Shown here: in pieces, positions 5,152 to 7,492 of the stretch
Layout: each line of letters opens with the position of its first letter
Numbering within the stretch: position 1 is the stretch's first letter
Source: JAJPJX01 sp964568355
Lineage (GTDB): Bacteria; Acidobacteriota; Terriglobia; Bryobacterales; Bryobacteraceae
Assembly: GCA_964568355.1 (NCBI GenBank)
Contig: CAZMRK010000686.1
Location: forward strand, 1 to 7,492
DNA: 7,492 nucleotides
Direction: 5' to 3'
The notes under the pieces: generated by a model
The model's database searches: none
What the model was told of the DNA's origin: nothing
Seen by the model: the letters and a program-made list of their open reading frames with translations, nothing else
Position numbers and translations under genes: made by a program

Positions 5152-7232
5152 GAGTGAAAAACCGGCCGGCCTTCCATCCAGTCCGGAGGCCGGACGCCGA
5201 ATAGCTGAAGCGCGGTCGGCGCCATATCTTCGATCCCGGGATCTTCGGCGTCGATTTTGCGATTGCAGAATAGCACGCCGGGCACCAGCAGCGGATCCAC
5301 GCTGTGATCGCCGCTCCAGGCCTTGTCATTGTCTTCGAAGACGCTGCCCGCCACCTTGCCGACCGCGGCATCCCAGGAGGTCCGGTAGCCTTCGTTGTAG
5401 CCCACAATCAGGTCGGGAGCTTCGGTAAGGTACGGCCCACGGTAGAGCGCGCTCGCCGCATAGACCGTGCGGATCGCAATCGCGTCTCCATCGGGGTCCC
5501 GCAGGCCGGAAAGCTTGGTAATCAGCTCCTGTTTGAGGGCTTCGGCCTCGGCTCCTGGAGCCACCGTGCCCTGGGCCTCTCGTCCCTTCAGGTTGAGATA
5601 TAGTCCGCCAAGTCCAAGTGTATAAGCACGAGTGCGGCTCCAGTCGACGCCTTGAAAATAGGGACCGCTCTCGCCGCCATCGCCGCTCAGCGCCAGGTAG
5701 CCGTTGCGCAGCAGCCATGTATTCAGATTGATGCCCCGGCGGAACGCACAGAAGCCGTGGTCGGACAGTACGAACAGCACGGTATTCTCGTCCGCGTGGT
5801 CGGCGGCGATCCCTACCAGGCGATCCATTCGCCGATAGAGATCTTCGATGGGATTGGCGGGGCTCGCATGGTGCAAGTGCCGGAAGAACATATGCTGCAC
5901 ACGATCGCTGGTGTCGAAGACGCAGGCCACTACACCCCGGCGGGTCTTCTCCAGCGCGGCGGTGAACATGGCCTCGCGTTCGGCCAGCAGCAGATAGGCT
6001 TGATCGAGAAAAGCCTGGTCGCCGATCACGCCCTCATTGAGCGCCCAGGTGTCCTCCGCCATGCCCAGCGTCGAGAACGTGCCCAGCAGCTTGGCGAGGT
6101 AGGCGGCGTAATACGGTGGATGGCTGATGGGCAGCGCCGGCTTTTCCGGATCGATTTGCACCGGCGTGGCATAGAGCGAGACTTCCTCTCCGCATTCGGT
6201 CAGCAGAAAGCGCGCAATGCCGTGCACGGCCGGGGTGAGGCCGGCGCGAAATTCCATCTGGACCCACGGCGTGTACTCCGCCAGGCGCAAGGGATAGCGT
6301 GCCGAGCCAATCTCCAGCACCGGCTCCGCTCGATCCATCCGGATGCGAAAGGGCACACGCAGCGGACCTCCGTCCGCGAGGAGCGTGTTCTCCGGACCTT
6401 CCAGTTCGCCTGTCAGATATCCGTTCTGGCGGCGCAGCGGGTAGCGGCTGCCGTTTTCATAGACGGCTTCCTGCAGACGGGTGCTGAAGTGCGAGAAACT
6501 GCCCTGCGTCCCTCGCAGGTCCGGTGTGGACATGGCGGAGAGCAGCCGGCCATGGAATGCCTCGGGCGGAAATGTGATGGGAACTCGCAGAATGGTGGAT
6601 CCGATCTGGTGCTGCCCCAGCAGCTTCCAAAACGGCTGGCTTTTGCGCCGGAGTTCGGCGCGCGCCGCCGAAAGCGGAATGCGATAGCGGCCGATCTTCC
6701 AGATACGGCTCGGCTGGTAAACCTTCGCCGCGGAAAGTTCCGGCACATAGGTTTTCAGATTGCGATTGAGAAAATCGAAGATATTGTGCCGCGCCGGGTT
6801 GACGCCTGTGGCGAAGGTGGACCAGGCCACCGGCGAGAGCGAAGGAAAGGTCGTCCGCAGGCGGCGATAACCACCCTGCTCCCGCAGCCGGGCCAGGTTC
6901 GGCAGCTTGCCCTCTGCGAGAAAGCGTTCGGTGAGGTGGGGATCCAGGCCGTCCAGCCCCAGGAAGATCAGCTTGCGGATGTGAGCTTTGCGGAATCCCT
7001 GGCGGCGCAGAGCCAGCCGCCACAGCATCCGGAAGGGCCAGGCCAGAAGCGACAGCGCGCTGACGAAAAAACCCGCCAGCAGGCTCAAAAAAGATCCCAG
7101 AAAGGCGAAGCCCGCGCCCGGACCGACATAGGCAAGCTGAGAGCCGCCATGCGCCGGGTCCCACAGGCAGGCTGCCACCACCAGGGCAATCAGCCCCATC
7201 GCCGCCGTGCGCCGCCGAGCCTGGTCATTCAT
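5127..7232 (-). CDS. Membrane-anchored type I phosphodiesterase/nucleotide pyrophosphatase family protein
   Basis: A 701-aa enzyme of the alkaline phosphatase superfamily, which hydrolyses phosphodiester, pyrophosphate or phosphonate bonds using two metal ions. A hydrophobic N-terminus (about 12-23) and a second long hydrophobic stretch (about 35-68, containing YVGPGAGFAFLGS) imply membrane anchoring. The catalytic domain starts at LIFLGLDGLDP, giving metal ligand D94. The likely nucleophile is S133 in FPSLSPVAWSTFATGVNPARHNI. Further ligands are D443 and H447 (DTSDRVQH), D491 and H492 (SDHG), and H643 (GDHSVDP), so the metal site looks complete. A strand-rich insertion (about 230-370) probably shapes substrate choice. 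The ATG at 7232 overlaps the upstream sulfatase stop as ATGA and is preceded by GGAGGGGAAGG (7247-7237). The ribbon-helix-helix gene overlaps its 3' end. The substrate is unknown; cell-envelope or extracellular phosphodiesters are plausible. Confidence 0.9.
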   Translation of the reverse strand: MNDQARRRTAAMGLIALVVAACLWDPAHGGSQLAYVGPGAGFAFLGSFLSLLAGFFVSALSLLAWPFRMLWRLALRRQGFRKAHIRKLIFLGLDGLDPHLTERFLAEGKLPNLARLREQGGYRRLRTTFPSLSPVAWSTFATGVNPARHNIFDFLNRNLKTYVPELSAAKVYQPSRIWKIGRYRIPLSAARAELRRKSQPFWKLLGQHQIGSTILRVPITFPPEAFHGRLLSAMSTPDLRGTQGSFSHFSTRLQEAVYENGSRYPLRRQNGYLTGELEGPENTLLADGGPLRVPFRIRMDRAEPVLEIGSARYPLRLAEYTPWVQMEFRAGLTPAVHGIARFLLTECGEEVSLYATPVQIDPEKPALPISHPPYYAAYLAKLLGTFSTLGMAEDTWALNEGVIGDQAFLDQAYLLLAEREAMFTAALEKTRRGVVACVFDTSDRVQHMFFRHLHHASPANPIEDLYRRMDRLVGIAADHADENTVLFVLSDHGFCAFRRGINLNTWLLRNGYLALSGDGGESGPYFQGVDWSRTRAYTLGLGGLYLNLKGREAQGTVAPGAEAEALKQELITKLSGLRDPDGDAIAIRTVYAASALYRGPYLTEAPDLIVGYNEGYRTSWDAAVGKVAGSVFEDNDKAWSGDHSVDPLLVPGVLFCNRKIDAEDPGIEDMAPTALQLFGVRPPDWMEGRPVFHSCFNQASN

Positions 7233-7492
7233 CGCACCTTCCCCTCCAGGAAGGGGACCTCCCAGACTTTTTCATGGTGGATCGGCCCATGGCCGAAATA
7301 GCCGTTCTCCCCGAACAACTCGCCGTGGTCCGAGGTGATGGTCACATACGTATTCCGGGGCAGCAGATCGAACAGTTCTTCGACGACGCGATCGAGGTAC
7401 CGCACGGCTTCAATCTGGCGATCGCGCAGGAGCCGCAGTTTCTTGCGGTCGAACATTGGCGTGCGGCGGCTCTTTTTCAGTTTGCCGCCCAC
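7229..7492 (-). CDS. Sulfatase-family (alkaline phosphatase superfamily) protein, C-terminal fragment
   Basis: The frame is open to the window edge, so only the last 87 residues are visible and the true start lies outside. The segment reads QIEAVRYLDRVVEELFDLL, then TITSDHGELFGENGYFGHGP, which is the typical sulfatase C-terminal part: a helix before the metal-binding Asp-His pair of SDHGE (54-58) and the following GHGP. The protein ends soon after at VPFLEGKVR, a plausible natural C-terminus. The edge codon is GTG but should not be read as the start. Whether it is a true sulfatase cannot be judged, because the formylglycine-site motif (C/S-x-P-x-R) is not in view. Its stop overlaps the phosphodiesterase start (ATGA), so the two are translated from one mRNA. 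Confidence 0.88.
   Translation of the reverse strand: MGGKLKKSRRTPMFDRKKLRLLRDRQIEAVRYLDRVVEELFDLLPRNTYVTITSDHGELFGENGYFGHGPIHHEKVWEVPFLEGKVR

Noticed and set aside
5652..7301. A 549-aa plus-strand reading frame antisense to the phosphodiesterase
   Set aside because: Gln/Arg/Ala-rich and featureless. The opposite strand encodes all the expected metal ligands.

Overview
The window is gene-dense, GC-rich (roughly 60% by eye) bacterial chromosomal DNA with short intergenic gaps. No tRNA, rRNA, CRISPR, insertion sequence, integrase or phage gene was seen. The gene style suggests an Acidobacteriota-type soil bacterium (Solibacter/Bryobacterales-like): alkaline-phosphatase-superfamily hydrolases, ACS-type major facilitator (MFS) transporters and small ribbon-helix-helix proteins in tight operons. 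That assignment is an inference from style, not from a marker gene.

Left part (1-2556): two MFS transporters of the anion:cation symporter (ACS) type are transcribed divergently from a 139-bp spacer. The left one runs off the window and lacks its C-terminal end. The right one (434 aa) is complete. Transporters of this type usually import organic acids such as hexuronates, galactonate, glucarate or phthalate-like compounds.

Middle part (2557-4225): a 124-bp intergenic region carries a near-consensus -10 box and two related operator-like sites exactly 63 bp apart. One is a perfect 13-bp inverted repeat; the other is degenerate. A two-gene unit follows. The first gene encodes a 282-aa protein with an N-terminal 4Fe-4S ferredoxin domain, whose second cluster motif is interrupted by 34 residues, and a large uncharacterised C-terminal domain. 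The second encodes a 225-aa cysteine-containing protein of unknown function, in the same reading frame and separated by one TAA stop plus 18 nt. This pair, with its own regulatory region and next to a carboxylate-type transporter, is the best candidate here for an undescribed system. A plausible but unproven role is an iron-sulfur enzyme acting on a substrate imported by the MFS protein.

Right part (4218-7492, minus strand): a compact operon read right to left. It encodes the C-terminal end of a sulfatase-family hydrolase (cut by the window edge), a 701-aa membrane-anchored type I phosphodiesterase/nucleotide pyrophosphatase (ATGA overlap), a 63-aa ribbon-helix-helix-like protein (25-nt overlap) and a 244-aa three-segment membrane protein (7-nt gap). 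The membrane protein vaguely resembles the YidC/EMC3/TMCO1 layout but has a large inserted domain. This operon converges on the iron-sulfur gene pair, with an 8-nt overlap of the two 3' ends and a hairpin over the junction.
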